Source: Neoconidiobolus thromboides FSU 785 | Taxonomy: Eukaryota > Entomophthoromycota > Entomophthoromycetes > Entomophthorales > Neoconidiobolaceae | DNA: 64,000 nucleotides | Reading direction: 5' to 3' | Assembly (NCBI GenBank): GCA_025603075.1 | Contig: MU626298.1 | Span: 62,001 to 126,000, forward strand | Translations under genes and position numbers: made by a program | The notes under the pieces: model-generated | The model's input: the letters and a program-made list of their open reading frames with translations, nothing else | What the model was told of the DNA's origin: nothing | The model's database searches: none | In this document: positions 1-9,933 of the stretch, in pieces | Layout: each line of letters opens with the position of its first letter | Numbering within the stretch: the first letter of the stretch is position 1

Positions 1-272
1 AAATCTTTGTAAAGCTTTTATAGAGAAAGGATAATTCTAAAAATAAGTAAAATAAATAGCTAAAGGACATATTATAAAAACAATACAAAGAAAGTGTCTT
101 AATACTCAGTATAAATAAACCATATGTGCAAAATTATGTATAATATTGGGACAGAATTATTATTTTATGATATAAACGTAAAAAATAAAAGTAGAAAAAT
201 TATTCTGATATGGTTTTATTCTATTATTCATAGCTATTAAATGATAAACATTACAAATTGATCATTAAGTCA

Positions 273-1535
273 TTATAGTTCTATTAAATTTAATTTTGGG
301 ATGCTCTTTAGCCTCCTATAGGCACCTAAAGAGGTTACAGGATCAATACGAGTAACAAGCAGTATTAGGGTAGTAGGTAGATATTCAATTTCTGACAGTG
401 CATGTTGAAGAGTAAGACAGCTAACATTAATTAATTCAAGGTTTGGAAATAACTTGATAAAAGTTAATAGCTTGCCAATTGTAGTGTTGAAATTATTAAT
501 TGAAATTTTTTTTACATATTTACATTTATAAAAATCCAAATTCAAATAATTAAGATTAATTTCATTTAAAGCTATTTTACTAATATGAAGCATTTGGATA
601 TTTGGCAATCCTTGAATCCCTTTCAAGACTTCTTTTTTGAATTTTTTAATATGTATTTCTTTTAATGCTGGAGACTTAAAAAATTCATAACTAAGTAGAC
701 ATCCAGAGTTAGAGTACCCAAGTGAAGTAATATTACTTCCCTCAATAAATTTTATATTATCGTTGTCATTGAAAAAATTACGTGACAAATCCCTTAACTG
801 TATACTCTTGAGCTTTTTTAGGTCCCCAAAACTTTGAATACCTACTCCATTCTCAAACTTTCCGCTAATTGATAGTTCCAAATTTGAATTGAAATTCAAC
901 TTTGGATTTAGTTCAGCAGTTGTAAAAAAGCTCTTTGAAGCTAATAGTTCTAATTTTTCTAATTTGTTAAATTTTGATTTGATAATATCTAATCCGTCAA
1001 GATTAAAAAAAAGTTCTCTGCAAGCAATCTCGAGTGATCTTAGTTTGTTTGGATTTAAATGCTTAACAACATCTTTAATACTTTCACTATTTACACCAAT
1101 TATAATTATTTCCATCTGGCTTAAATAATTACTAAAACACTCTAAAATGTTTGCAACTTCACAGAAATCTATAGATAATTTCGTTAACTTTGGTAGTTCA
1201 ATATTAATATTAGATGGAATTGTATCATAACTTTGGTAAAATGCTATAATATTAATACACTTTAAATTGAGGCAGTTCTTTATAAATCCAATATTTTGAT
1301 CATCTAAAAGTAGCTCTTTCATCAATTTGCCATTTTCTTGAATAAACTTTACTTGTAACTCATCAAATCTTCCATCACTATAAAGAGAATAAGCTAAATT
1401 AGATCTGATGACCCGCTTTATTATACTGAATAAATATTTACTCAAAAAGCTAAGATCAATTAACTCTTCTGGTCTAATTAGTTGAAACACTCTTTCTAAT
1501 ACGATATCTGGTAAATAGTCGAACTGTATTTTCAT
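273..1535 (-). CDS. F-box protein with leucine-rich repeat-like C-terminus
   Basis: Single-exon gene for 420 residues, ATG to stop. Residues about 5-45 (start MKIQFDYLPDIVLERVFQLI) form a recognisable F-box: a short hydrophobic/proline opening, then helices rich in Leu/Ile with a Leu-Ser-x-x-Ser-Lys segment. The rest is a run of irregular Leu/Ile/Asn-rich strands such as LKSIQLRDLS and LKCINIIAF, typical of degenerate leucine-rich repeats. F-box proteins recruit substrates to SCF ubiquitin ligases through Skp1; the repeats would bind the substrate. The substrate cannot be inferred. No intron is needed. It is divergent to the next gene, with about 475 bp between the two starts. The F-box is clear; the repeat class is inferred from pattern only. 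Confidence 0.8.
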   Translation of the reverse strand: MKIQFDYLPDIVLERVFQLIRPEELIDLSFLSKYLFSIIKRVIRSNLAYSLYSDGRFDELQVKFIQENGKLMKELLLDDQNIGFIKNCLNLKCINIIAFYQSYDTIPSNINIELPKLTKLSIDFCEVANILECFSNYLSQMEIIIIGVNSESIKDVVKHLNPNKLRSLEIACRELFFNLDGLDIIKSKFNKLEKLELLASKSFFTTAELNPKLNFNSNLELSISGKFENGVGIQSFGDLKKLKSIQLRDLSRNFFNDNDNIKFIEGSNITSLGYSNSGCLLSYEFFKSPALKEIHIKKFKKEVLKGIQGLPNIQMLHISKIALNEINLNYLNLDFYKCKYVKKISINNFNTTIGKLLTFIKLFPNLELINVSCLTLQHALSEIEYLPTTLILLVTRIDPVTSLGAYRRLKSIPKLNLIEL

Positions 1536-2010
1536 TTAAATATGAATTTGATAAAATATTTGGCTTTTGGACTTTTTAGAAATTATTGATAATAGCAGAA
1601 TCATTCTACTTTTCTAACCAATAAAGTGTGAAGCTAGTCCAAAATTGGATCGAATTAGGAAGCCAAAAGGTTAGAAGATTAAAAACCTGTGTAAACTAAT
1701 AAAAATATTATTTTTTACCTAGTTTTTACTTTCACTTTACTTTTTTCTTTATTGTTCTTTAGCTTCTCTATCATTAAAAATAAACGTTATAACCTAAAGT
1801 TAAGCCAAACTTATTTGGAGTTATCTCTAACTAAACAATATTACTTTTTAAAGATAAATAAAATCTAAAAGCTAAATTATAAACTAGAAGCTAATTACAA
1901 AAAAAATATAGATATTCCAAAATTGAGTCTTAAAAAAATACGTGATCAAAAAATTAATCAAAGAACAGCTATAAATTTACAAAACTATTCTTTTGTAAAA
2001 AAAATTTGAG
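1536..2010. other. Intergenic region between divergent genes
   Basis: AT-rich, no open frame of note. It must hold the promoters of the F-box gene (minus) and the regulator-like gene (plus). I looked here for a cysteine-rich exon that could supply a Zn2Cys6 cluster to the downstream gene and found none. An in-frame TAA at 1996-1998 closes the frame upstream of the ATG. Confidence 0.6.
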
Positions 2011-3924
2011 ATGCAGCTCAAAATACTAGAATATGAAGCTACAACAGCTGGGATATGCAAGAGGAAGGCAAAAACGAAGAAAAGAGCCTTAATAGAGGAT
2101 ATGAATGCTAGAATGACCGAATTGGATGCTACATTTGATCATCTAGTTCTTTATTTTAACCAGGTCAGCTCGATTTCAATACGGAGCAATTCAACTGAAT
2201 ATAATGCGCAAGATCTATTGAACTTAATTAAATTGAAGAATTATTTACAATGGATAATTAATCAATTAAGACAAATACAACATGCTAAATCAAACTCAAA
2301 ACTTCATCTTTTAAATCAAAAATGTATAGCGTTGACGGAATCCGAAATACAAAGCTTCGATATATTACTAAACGATTATTTCAAATTCAATGGAAGATAT
2401 ATCTATGACTTAAGAAATCGAGCAGGCCGTGGGGCTGAGCACGTGGGTATAGTATTAAAAAGTATGGATTTTGGAACTTTGCTACAGAGTGGCTTAAATG
2501 CACTTGAGTGTCGACTGTATGACACTGGACTCTATTTTAGTAGAGAAGAGGTACTCACTATATTAACAACTAAAGAACCAAACTTCCAATCTCATGCAAT
2601 GGTGGCCTCTTTTTGTGTATTTTATTTATCTCTTAATGATCCTGGGTTTCTGACTATGTTCAAAAAAAGCTATTATGAAGCGTGTAAATCCATTTATCAA
2701 GTTTATAATGAAGTTAGCTTTGTAAATTTGAAAAGCTTGATGGTGTTGACATCATTGACATTTTATGAATCAGATACTGCATTGCTAAAAAAGATTTCAA
2801 TGCCCTTATTAAATATGGCGTATTCATTAGGGCTGAACAAAAGGATTGAAAATAGGTTATTGGTGGATCAAAATGAGGATGTAGAACTTTATTTACATAA
2901 AAGGATAACATGGAATTGTATAAGAGCATTTTTTGTCACGAATAATATGCTGTTATCGTCTCTACCTTCAGTCGGGGATTTTGAAGTCAAAGGATTGGAG
3001 TTTGAGCAGTTGCGAGCTTTGATTCAAAGCCATTCAGTGGATACTTGGTTACTGAATTTTTTAGATTGCTTTCGCATTCAGTTACACGAAATTGTTATTG
3101 TACTGTCAAACCATATGAAGAACATTAAAAGAAGTTATAAACAATTAGAGGTTATAACCTACCATCAGGCTAGACTACCAATAGAAATTTATAATAAGAT
3201 GCAAAACACACTAAAAGTCTACTTCATACCTTCCATCCGATTCCTAAGAAAAGAGCTTAATGAGATGAATCAAGGGAGTATTACCATCACTAAATACTTT
3301 TGTCAGTTTAAAAATCAAGGTTGCAAAATTCATCCTACTTTTCATCAGTTTAAAGAAAGCGTTTTAATTTATTATTTACAAATCATTTTGATTTATCCGT
3401 TAATTAATTATCATCCACAGCCTATTGATTTGACAACAGAGGAACTACTCATATTATCAGAAGCTGCTATTCGAATGTTTCATTTACTTCAAGCAAATAC
3501 ATTTATCTATTTAAATCAGGTTTATCTCAGTTCTTCTCAAAACCATAATGAAAAGTCATTTCAACAACTTAAAGAATATCTAGCCACTTGTTTCCCACCG
3601 ATTGCAACTGACGAATTCGAGGCTATGATTTACTTAAATGTAGCTTCGTTACAATTTGATTGTTATCTGTATCCATTGTTTACTTTTCTATTACTTTTAT
3701 CTTCAAATCAATCATGCTTATTATCAGACATAAGCAAAGAATATAAACAAAATATTAAACATAAAATTATTCAAATCCTTAAAGTCTTAAAAATTATTAA
3801 CCATATCAAAAACCCCAAAGCGCAATTCGACATTACTCATGTGATTGATAAGATTCTAAAGTTCAGCAAGTACTTTCCATTGCAACAAGAGGATGGGATT
3901 GAGTGGGAGGAGTATCTAAATTAA
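2011..3924 (+). CDS. Fungal transcription-factor-like protein lacking a zinc cluster (copy 1)
   Basis: A 637-residue single ORF. The N-terminus (ILEYEATTAGICKRKAKTKK followed by a helix ending RMTELDATF) resembles the basic linker and dimerisation helix that follow a Zn2Cys6 cluster in fungal regulators, but the six-cysteine motif is absent. The long helical body resembles a fungal transcription-factor middle-homology region. It is a paralog of the next gene: NYLQWIINQL versus DYLIWIINQL, RNRAGRGAEH versus RTRSGRSGEH, ACKSIYQVYNEV versus ACKLMYQSFDQV. The two genes converge and their coding ends overlap by 62 bp (3863-3924). A TAA lies in frame 5 codons upstream. Either the DNA-binding exon is lost, or it lies unseen upstream. 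The regulator family is inferred; the paralogy is seen. Confidence 0.6.
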   Translation: MQLKILEYEATTAGICKRKAKTKKRALIEDMNARMTELDATFDHLVLYFNQVSSISIRSNSTEYNAQDLLNLIKLKNYLQWIINQLRQIQHAKSNSKLHLLNQKCIALTESEIQSFDILLNDYFKFNGRYIYDLRNRAGRGAEHVGIVLKSMDFGTLLQSGLNALECRLYDTGLYFSREEVLTILTTKEPNFQSHAMVASFCVFYLSLNDPGFLTMFKKSYYEACKSIYQVYNEVSFVNLKSLMVLTSLTFYESDTALLKKISMPLLNMAYSLGLNKRIENRLLVDQNEDVELYLHKRITWNCIRAFFVTNNMLLSSLPSVGDFEVKGLEFEQLRALIQSHSVDTWLLNFLDCFRIQLHEIVIVLSNHMKNIKRSYKQLEVITYHQARLPIEIYNKMQNTLKVYFIPSIRFLRKELNEMNQGSITITKYFCQFKNQGCKIHPTFHQFKESVLIYYLQIILIYPLINYHPQPIDLTTEELLILSEAAIRMFHLLQANTFIYLNQVYLSSSQNHNEKSFQQLKEYLATCFPPIATDEFEAMIYLNVASLQFDCYLYPLFTFLLLLSSNQSCLLSDISKEYKQNIKHKIIQILKVLKIINHIKNPKAQFDITHVIDKILKFSKYFPLQQEDGIEWEEYLN

Positions 3925-5773
3925 ATCTATATTGGATTTCCTTAGTAAACTCATCAGACAATTCAAACTTAGCAATTGAGTTTTTAATGGTAGCGTAAAT
4001 TGGAGCCATATTAAAGGTGCTTTGAGCACCTTGTAAATCAACTAAAAGTTGGATGATGGATATAATTTCAAGTATACAATGTTGAAAATACCGAATCTTT
4101 TCCAAAGAGAAGAGAGAGTTTAATTGATACTCTTTAACCGAAATGGCTATTAAAAAGATGTGGAATGCGTGTAAAAGAGAATCCAATTGAATTGTCTTAA
4201 AGATGAGTTGAGTTAAGTGGATAGACAGTCGAGTGTGAATTGAATTCTGTTGGCGGTTTAAATAAAATTGAATATTGTGAATTAGATTATTAGTTTTTGA
4301 GTGTGAATTTAGTCGATTTACTACTTGTTGAAAATAGTTGTAAATTATTATTAAATAAATGGTGTGTATTTTGATAGCTACTTCAATCAATATAAGTACA
4401 TTTTTATTAGTAATAAAATCAGGGGTAGGTGCTGTGATAATGCCAGGAGTAATGATATAAATTTGAATCATGTATATTAAAAGGCTATTTTTAATACTAT
4501 GGTAATAAATTAATGAATCAACAGTAGTGTCTTTAAAACGACATAAACAATTATCCAAGTTTTTAACCTTATATTTTAACTTCAATTGATAATCTAAATA
4601 ATTAACTGATGGTATAAAATAATTTGATAATATTATTTGTATTCTTTCAATATTATAATTCTTTTGATTTAAATTATATTGAGCCGTTAACTCGTGATCA
4701 ATATCACTGCAAATGATTAATAGCATTTCTTGAATATGCAATCGAACCAAAGAAGCATTATAGTTCAAATCGTTGATATATTGATTATTTAACTGATATA
4801 AACTATTCAGTTTCAAATTATATTCACTCAGCCGTATATTTAAACATTTATCCATCAAAAACTCTTGATTAGTAAAATAGAATATAATCATACTGTTCCA
4901 TACTTTCCATTTTTTAATAATCAATTCGCTTTCACTCTCTGAGCTCATTTCCAACTGTGATAAATGAACTTGGTCCAACTGCAAGGCATAAGCCATCCTA
5001 ACAGCAATTGGAAACAATTTCCGAGTTACTTTAATATCTCCTTCGTTACACGCCATCTCATTACATAACATCAACATTCTCAATGTATCAAATCCGACCT
5101 GATCAAAACTCTGATACATAAGCTTACATGCTTGTCCATAAACCATTTTAAATATAGATTGAAACTGTACATTATCATAATGGTATTGATTATAGCATCC
5201 AAATACTGCCAAAGTAGTATAGTTTGCAAAAGTAGCCTTTTTTTGGTATAAATTGGTTAATAACTCATCAGGCTCAAACTGAAGTCCTGAGCCTTGAAAT
5301 AGGAAGCGATAATGATGTAGACCAGACTCAAGATAAGTCCCATAATCAAAGCAGCTGTTCTTGACATCTATGTGCTCCCCGCTTCTTCCGCTACGCGTTC
5401 TTAATGTCATTATATTATCTATATTTTCAGTTGTATATGTTGTTAGTAAGCTATCTATATTAGTTATATACTTTTGCTGTTCTGAAGTAATCTCACTATT
5501 GGTATGGGTATTTAGCTGATTTATTATCCATATTAGATAGTCTTTGATCTGCTTTAAGTGTGAGAAATTAGATTGAATTGTAGCTTGAGAGGTAGAAGTG
5601 GTAAATATTATAGTTTGATATTGAGCTAACTTTTGTAGTGTTTGCTTTAATTCGGTTTCTAAGGCAGTTAGGCGATATCCAAGGAATTTGATATTAACTT
5701 TTTTAGTTGTTATAGATCTTAGTTTGTCTTTTTGGATATCATGGATGTACCTTTTGATTTTTAAAGGTTTCAT
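3863..5773 (-). CDS. Fungal transcription-factor-like protein lacking a zinc cluster (copy 2)
   Basis: A 636-residue single ORF starting MKPLKIKRYIHDIQKDKL. The order of features matches copy 1: a basic N-terminal stretch, a leucine-rich helix (RLTALETELKQTL), the DYLIWIINQL block, the glycine/arginine block RTRSGRSGEH, then a long helical body rich in Ile/Tyr. There is no Zn2Cys6 motif in the protein or in the 350 bp upstream. A possible intron end (a CTAAC branch-like sequence followed by CAAG) lies just before the ATG, so a short 5' exon is possible. Its 3' end overlaps copy 1 by 62 bp, antisense. If it is a regulator, it would need a partner to bind DNA. The family call is inference. Confidence 0.6.
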   Translation of the reverse strand: MKPLKIKRYIHDIQKDKLRSITTKKVNIKFLGYRLTALETELKQTLQKLAQYQTIIFTTSTSQATIQSNFSHLKQIKDYLIWIINQLNTHTNSEITSEQQKYITNIDSLLTTYTTENIDNIMTLRTRSGRSGEHIDVKNSCFDYGTYLESGLHHYRFLFQGSGLQFEPDELLTNLYQKKATFANYTTLAVFGCYNQYHYDNVQFQSIFKMVYGQACKLMYQSFDQVGFDTLRMLMLCNEMACNEGDIKVTRKLFPIAVRMAYALQLDQVHLSQLEMSSESESELIIKKWKVWNSMIIFYFTNQEFLMDKCLNIRLSEYNLKLNSLYQLNNQYINDLNYNASLVRLHIQEMLLIICSDIDHELTAQYNLNQKNYNIERIQIILSNYFIPSVNYLDYQLKLKYKVKNLDNCLCRFKDTTVDSLIYYHSIKNSLLIYMIQIYIITPGIITAPTPDFITNKNVLILIEVAIKIHTIYLIIIYNYFQQVVNRLNSHSKTNNLIHNIQFYLNRQQNSIHTRLSIHLTQLIFKTIQLDSLLHAFHIFLIAISVKEYQLNSLFSLEKIRYFQHCILEIISIIQLLVDLQGAQSTFNMAPIYATIKNSIAKFELSDEFTKEIQYRFNLDTPPTQSHPLVAMESTC

Positions 5774-6129
5774 TGTAATAGCTTGTGATGGTAGTTAGGT
5801 TTTGAAAAAGAATGAACGAGAAGTTCTAATTTTATTGATATTTAATACTTTCGGATAAATAGGATTTAGTAACTAAAATTGAGCTAATAAACTGACTTTA
5901 AATTTTAACTATTTCATGTTGATAGTATTTATCCAATTCTACAAAAACCATCCTATGCATAAACAATAAAGATGTTATAAATGTATCTTGGCTAGAACTC
6001 ACGATATAAATGCAAACTATAAAATAAAATCTTTGAAGCCGGAACCTATTTCCGAGCTAAATTTTCGCCAAAAGTGATGACATGTATAAAATTAAAAACT
6101 CATAAATATTTTTTAATTAAAAAGAAGTT
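5774..6129. other. Intergenic region
   Basis: AT-rich spacer between two divergent genes (regulator-like copy 2 on minus, HSDL2-like copy A on plus). No ORF, repeat element or RNA gene was seen. Confidence 0.5.
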
Positions 6130-7406
6130 ATGAGTTTAAAAGGAAAGACAATTTTTATATCTGGAGCATCAAGGTAATTCGATGGGATATAAAGAAGAGC
6201 AAAGGTTAATTAATTTAATTTTATAGAGGTATTGGCAAAGCAATAGCCTTGAGAGCAGCTAGAGATGGAGCAAATGTAGCAATAGCAGCAAAGACAACCA
6301 CCGCGCATCCAAAGGTAAGCGAATAAAATAAAAAAGAAACAGAAAGCTTATTAATGCCATTATCTAAGCTACCAGGAACAATCTACACAGCAGCTGAAGA
6401 AGTAGAAAAAGCAGGAGGAAAAGCATTGCCCATAATTTGTGATATTCGAAGCGAAGAACAGATTGCTGACGCCATTAGTCAAACAGTGAAACAGTTTGGT
6501 GGGCTTGATATTTTAGTTAATAATGGTAAGGCTAATCTGTTTTTTATTTGATAATAGGTGTTAATAATAAAAGCCTCCGCTATTAGTTTAACAAATACCG
6601 AAGAAACCACTTTGAAAAAGTTTGATTTGATGCATCAAATCAATACCCGTGGTACTTGGCTGGTATCTAAAGTTTGTTGCTAGCTCATTTATAAAACATC
6701 AATTTTATTTACTTTTAAACTACTCTTAGCACTCTATTCCTCACTTAAGAAAGAGTAGTAACCCACATATTTTAAACCTTGCTCCACCACTATACATGCA
6801 TCAAAAATGGTTTCAAAACCATAGTGCCTACACTATGGCAAAGTATGGTATTTTTCGTTTTTTACGAGCTATATTTAATGCGTTTTAGGTATGGTATGTC
6901 AATGTGTGTACTTGGTATGTCAGGAGAACTTAAAAAAGATGGTATTGCAGTGAATGCATTATGGCCACTTACTGCGATTATGACGGCAGCTTTACAGATG
7001 ATTGGTAGGCGGATTATTTCTTGTTAATATTATACTAAATTAGTTATTCAGAATCAATGAATAAACCAGAGCTTTGTCGGTAAGTAAATTGGATTTATTA
7101 TAAGCTGATTAAGTTGATGTTTTTTAGTACCCCAGAGATCATTGCTGATTCTGCACATATGGTATTTAATAAAGACAGCAAGAAATTTACGTAAGCAATC
7201 TTATCCAGTCCTTTATTATATGATACTAACTGGTTATGCTTTAATTCAGTGGTAATTTTTTAGTGGATGAATTATTTTTACGTGAGAATGGAGTAACTGA
7301 TATTGATCAATATTCCGTCGTTAAGGGAGCAACTGAATTTGTAGAAGATTTTTTTATCCCTGATGAAGTTAAAGAGAAAATTCAAAAGCTAAGAGAAAGT
7401 AGTTGA
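6130..7406 (+). CDS. HSDL2: HSDL2-like short-chain dehydrogenase, copy A (nine exons)
   Basis: Spliced as 6130-6173, 6227-6314, 6369-6525, 6574-6671, 6730-6842, 6889-7004, 7052-7079, 7128-7190, 7250-7406 (864 nt, 287 residues). The protein matches hydroxysteroid dehydrogenase-like 2: cofactor loop GASRGIG (residues 12-18), GTIYTAAEEVEKAGGKALP, DILVNNAS (about 91-98), and YTMAK with catalytic Tyr163 and Lys167, then VNALWP. It would be an NADP(H)-dependent oxidoreductase, in animals linked to peroxisomal or mitochondrial fatty-acid metabolism. It lacks the C-terminal SCP2 domain of animal HSDL2. The usual SDR serine before the Tyr appears as Ala (LNLAPP, Ala147). Exon 7 is a 28-nt microexon. 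All nine exon lengths equal those of copy B at 20452-21733. Confidence 0.88.
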
Positions 7407-8336
7407 AAATAGGACGGATTAAACCTGAGTTTTATTAATATAGTTGATAAACAATAGTAACTTGAAAGTTTTTTAAATATTTATTATTTATCACTAGTTC
7501 TAGTAAATTATTTGAAATAGCTAATTTTCGTATATAAAACATTGCACGTATAAATATTTCAACGCATATTAAAATTATTATATTCGAAAAAATGTCAATT
7601 TATGCTTAAGTATGAAATATTATAATACACTGATTGTTTTGATTTATTCAAATTATGTTTAAAATTGATCTGAAATTGTATTATTAATTAACTATGTATC
7701 CAATTCTTGTAATTTTATTACTTCAAAGCATCAAGTAATGCTATTAATGATTATGATCCAGTACTGGGAAAAACTTATCAATATGCCAGCTCTTTTTCCT
7801 ACATAGATAAAACTCTTATTACTTCTCTTGCTTGAGTAATTTGGATTTTCCGTTGATGATATGGGGATATATTTTTGTGTTTAAGAGTTTTACTAACAAA
7901 TTTTCCGCTTAAACAGCGTTTAAAAAATGGAAGAAATAATGAAGTCAAAAAAGACATCCCCATATTCTAAAATGATCCTAAACAACAAAGCAAGTTTATC
8001 TTAATTCAAATCGGTATTCCAGCTGAAAACCATTTTTGATGATACAAGTTTTTTTTTCTTTGGGACTTAGTCGTTCCAAACTGGAAAATAAGCAGTTATT
8101 GAAAGCCTTCTTTAATTATTTCACTACATATCAAAGCCTCCATTGTCCTTTATATAGTTCTTAATGTGTTGAGATTTTTATTATAATAGATCTAGTTTGG
8201 GCTACATATTTTCAAATATCAAAATTTTCATCAGTATTATTTTCCAATACGTCATCTTTTGCAAACAAAAACCTGCTTTTCTTTAGCACAAAAAATTCTT
8301 TGGTATCTTTCAACTTTTATTTGATTTCATTTTTAC
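7407..8336. other. Intergenic region with an element and a possible gene remnant
   Basis: Contains a 107-bp inverted-repeat element (7859-7965). Around 7694-7840 a short frame starts with a signal-peptide-like MYPILVILLLQSIK, then after a one-base frame change reads DYDPVLGKTYQYASSFSYID. This could be the decayed start of a secreted-protein gene cut by the element, but I cannot name the family. The rest is AT-rich without ORFs. Confidence 0.35.
7859..7965 (+). mobile_element. MITE-like element, copy 1
   Basis: 107 bp with termini ATATGGGGAT and ATCCCCATAT. The internal order matches the family: TTTAAGAGTTTTACTAAC, a GCGTTTAAAAAATGG core, then AATGAAGTCAAAAAAG. Both ends begin with TA next to TGGGG, compatible with TA target duplication. 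Confidence 0.85.
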
Positions 8337-9014
8337 ATGCTTGTACGCTTACTTAAACACTTTCCTAGAGTATCTTTTTTAACTAAATTTCAACCCATTA
8401 CCTTGTTATCAATTCGAAAAATGAGTGATGATAATTATATGAAAATGTTAAATAGTAACAATAATTTTGAGTTTAAAGAAACAACCGATTCAATTAGTAA
8501 TAAAAATGATAAATTTAGCGATATTAAAGAAGCCAAATGGTTAAATGGATTACTAAAAAAAGAAAAAGAGATTTCTGTTTCTAATGAAGACGATTTAGGC
8601 TTAAAAAACATCCTAGGATATTTAACTAAAGTATCTAATGGAGTAACCTATTATTCAGAAGCGGACTTTGAATTTGAAAAATTTAGTTTGTTAAATTTAA
8701 GATTAAATCAACTTCCAACAGAAATCGAGTTTTTGAAATTGGTTAAAGAAAAAGCTGGTAATGAAACTGAAAATTTGGAGCAATTTGATGTGAAAAAACA
8801 AAGTTTACAACAGTTTATTGATAAGTCTACAGAGGATGAAGAATTGACTGAATTGTTTGACAAATTAAAAGAGATGAGTAGTGAGGAAAATTTGGAAATT
8901 GCTGTTTATACATTAAATGATAAACAATCCGTTTATAGCTATCATTTTATATCAATGTTGATTAAAGAAGAAGAAGCTATTGTTGGTTTAGTTACTTTAG
9001 AGGTACAGAGTTAG
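8337..9014 (+). CDS. NuiA-like nuclease-inhibitor family protein
   Basis: A 225-residue single-exon protein. Residues about 90-225 resemble the NuiA family (inhibitor of the sugar-nonspecific nuclease NucA): a helix then GVTYYSEADFEFEKF, corresponding to the family's G-L-x-F-x-SESxYPF-x-x-F segment, then a helix containing FDVKKQSLQQFIDKST, and the final strands EIAVYTLND and AIVGLVTLEVQS. NuiA-like proteins occur in many filamentous fungi. The N-terminus (MLVRLLKHFPRVSFLTKF) is basic, hydrophobic and acid-free, so a mitochondrial presequence is plausible. A possible internal start is Met29. Whether it inhibits a nuclease (for example mitochondrial Nuc1) is inference. It converges with FIS1, with an element between them. 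Confidence 0.7.
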   Translation: MLVRLLKHFPRVSFLTKFQPITLLSIRKMSDDNYMKMLNSNNNFEFKETTDSISNKNDKFSDIKEAKWLNGLLKKEKEISVSNEDDLGLKNILGYLTKVSNGVTYYSEADFEFEKFSLLNLRLNQLPTEIEFLKLVKEKAGNETENLEQFDVKKQSLQQFIDKSTEDEELTELFDKLKEMSSEENLEIAVYTLNDKQSVYSYHFISMLIKEEEAIVGLVTLEVQS

Positions 9015-9104
9015 ATCATCATTAAATAAAATTTATTTAAATCAAGTGTTTATTTTTCATAAATTAGTTTTATTAATTTAATTTTCTACTAATAAAATTT
9101 TATA

Positions 9105-9207
9105 ATATGAGGTGTTTTCCTGGTTTCATTGCTTTTTCCATTTTTTAAGTGCTGGTTGAGCAAAAGATCGTTAGTAAAGCTCTTGAACAAAAAATACATC
9201 CCCATAC
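9105..9207 (-). mobile_element. MITE-like element, copy 2
   Basis: About 103 bp in reverse orientation. The left end is diverged (ATATGAGGTG); the right end is canonical (ACATCCCCATAC). It lies between the 3' ends of the NuiA-like gene and FIS1. Confidence 0.75.
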
Positions 9208-9284
9208 ATTTATTATTTTTAGTTATAATCAGATAACAAGCATATATAATACTATAAATTAAGCATTTATTCATAATGATTAAC

Positions 9285-9933
9285 CTAATTTTGTTTACGG
9301 AAGAGATAAGCAGCCCCTACACCAATAGCAGCTACTAAACCACCCACCATAAATAAGCCCATTAAGCCTTCTATAAAAGTATTATATTAAAACCCATTAA
9401 TTTCAATAATCATTTAATAAAATTTTACCTCTAGATACTCTTTTTTCAATTAAATTTTTTAATGCTAAAGCTTGAATATTATGAGGTTCTTGATCCAAAA
9501 TATAGGAATTCATCACTCTAGCTTCTGTATAATTGCCTAATTTATAATTCCCTAAAGCTATATAATATTGACACTCACGACGTCTGTCTGGGTATTCGAC
9601 AATGATACCTGATTTTTTGATTAGTTATAAGACTAAATTACAAAAGGTAAAGATAACTATAATAAAAACTTACTATTTAATATCTGAATACCTTCTTGTA
9701 CAAATTGTCTTTCACGACATTTAATAAGTCCCCAAGCTAAATTAAATTTGGTTTGTACATTGGCATCTTTACCTTCACTAGCGTATTGAGTACGAAGGAC
9801 CTAAAAGTTTAAAGTTTTAGTTAAATATTATAAATCAAATAGAAATTATTCTTTTTTGACTTACATTTAGTTCTGCTTCAGTGAGTGGATCTTCAGCTTC
9901 AGCTACAAAGGGTAAACGATCTCCAAGGGTCAT
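9285..9933 (-). CDS. FIS1: Mitochondrial fission 1 protein
   Basis: Spliced as complement of 9865-9933, 9674-9800, 9429-9608, 9285-9370 (462 nt, 153 residues). The sequence follows Fis1: an acidic N-terminal arm (LTEAELN), the TPR-like core VLRTQYASEG, NLAWGLIKCRERQFVQEGI, REC-QYYIALGNYKLGNYTEA, then ALKNLIEKRVSR, a single C-terminal membrane helix (GLMGLFMVGGLVAAIGVGAA) and a short basic tail (RKQN). This is the classic tail-anchored outer mitochondrial membrane architecture; it recruits the dynamin machinery for mitochondrial and peroxisomal division. The length matches the usual 150-155. Convergent with the NuiA-like gene. Confidence 0.95.
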
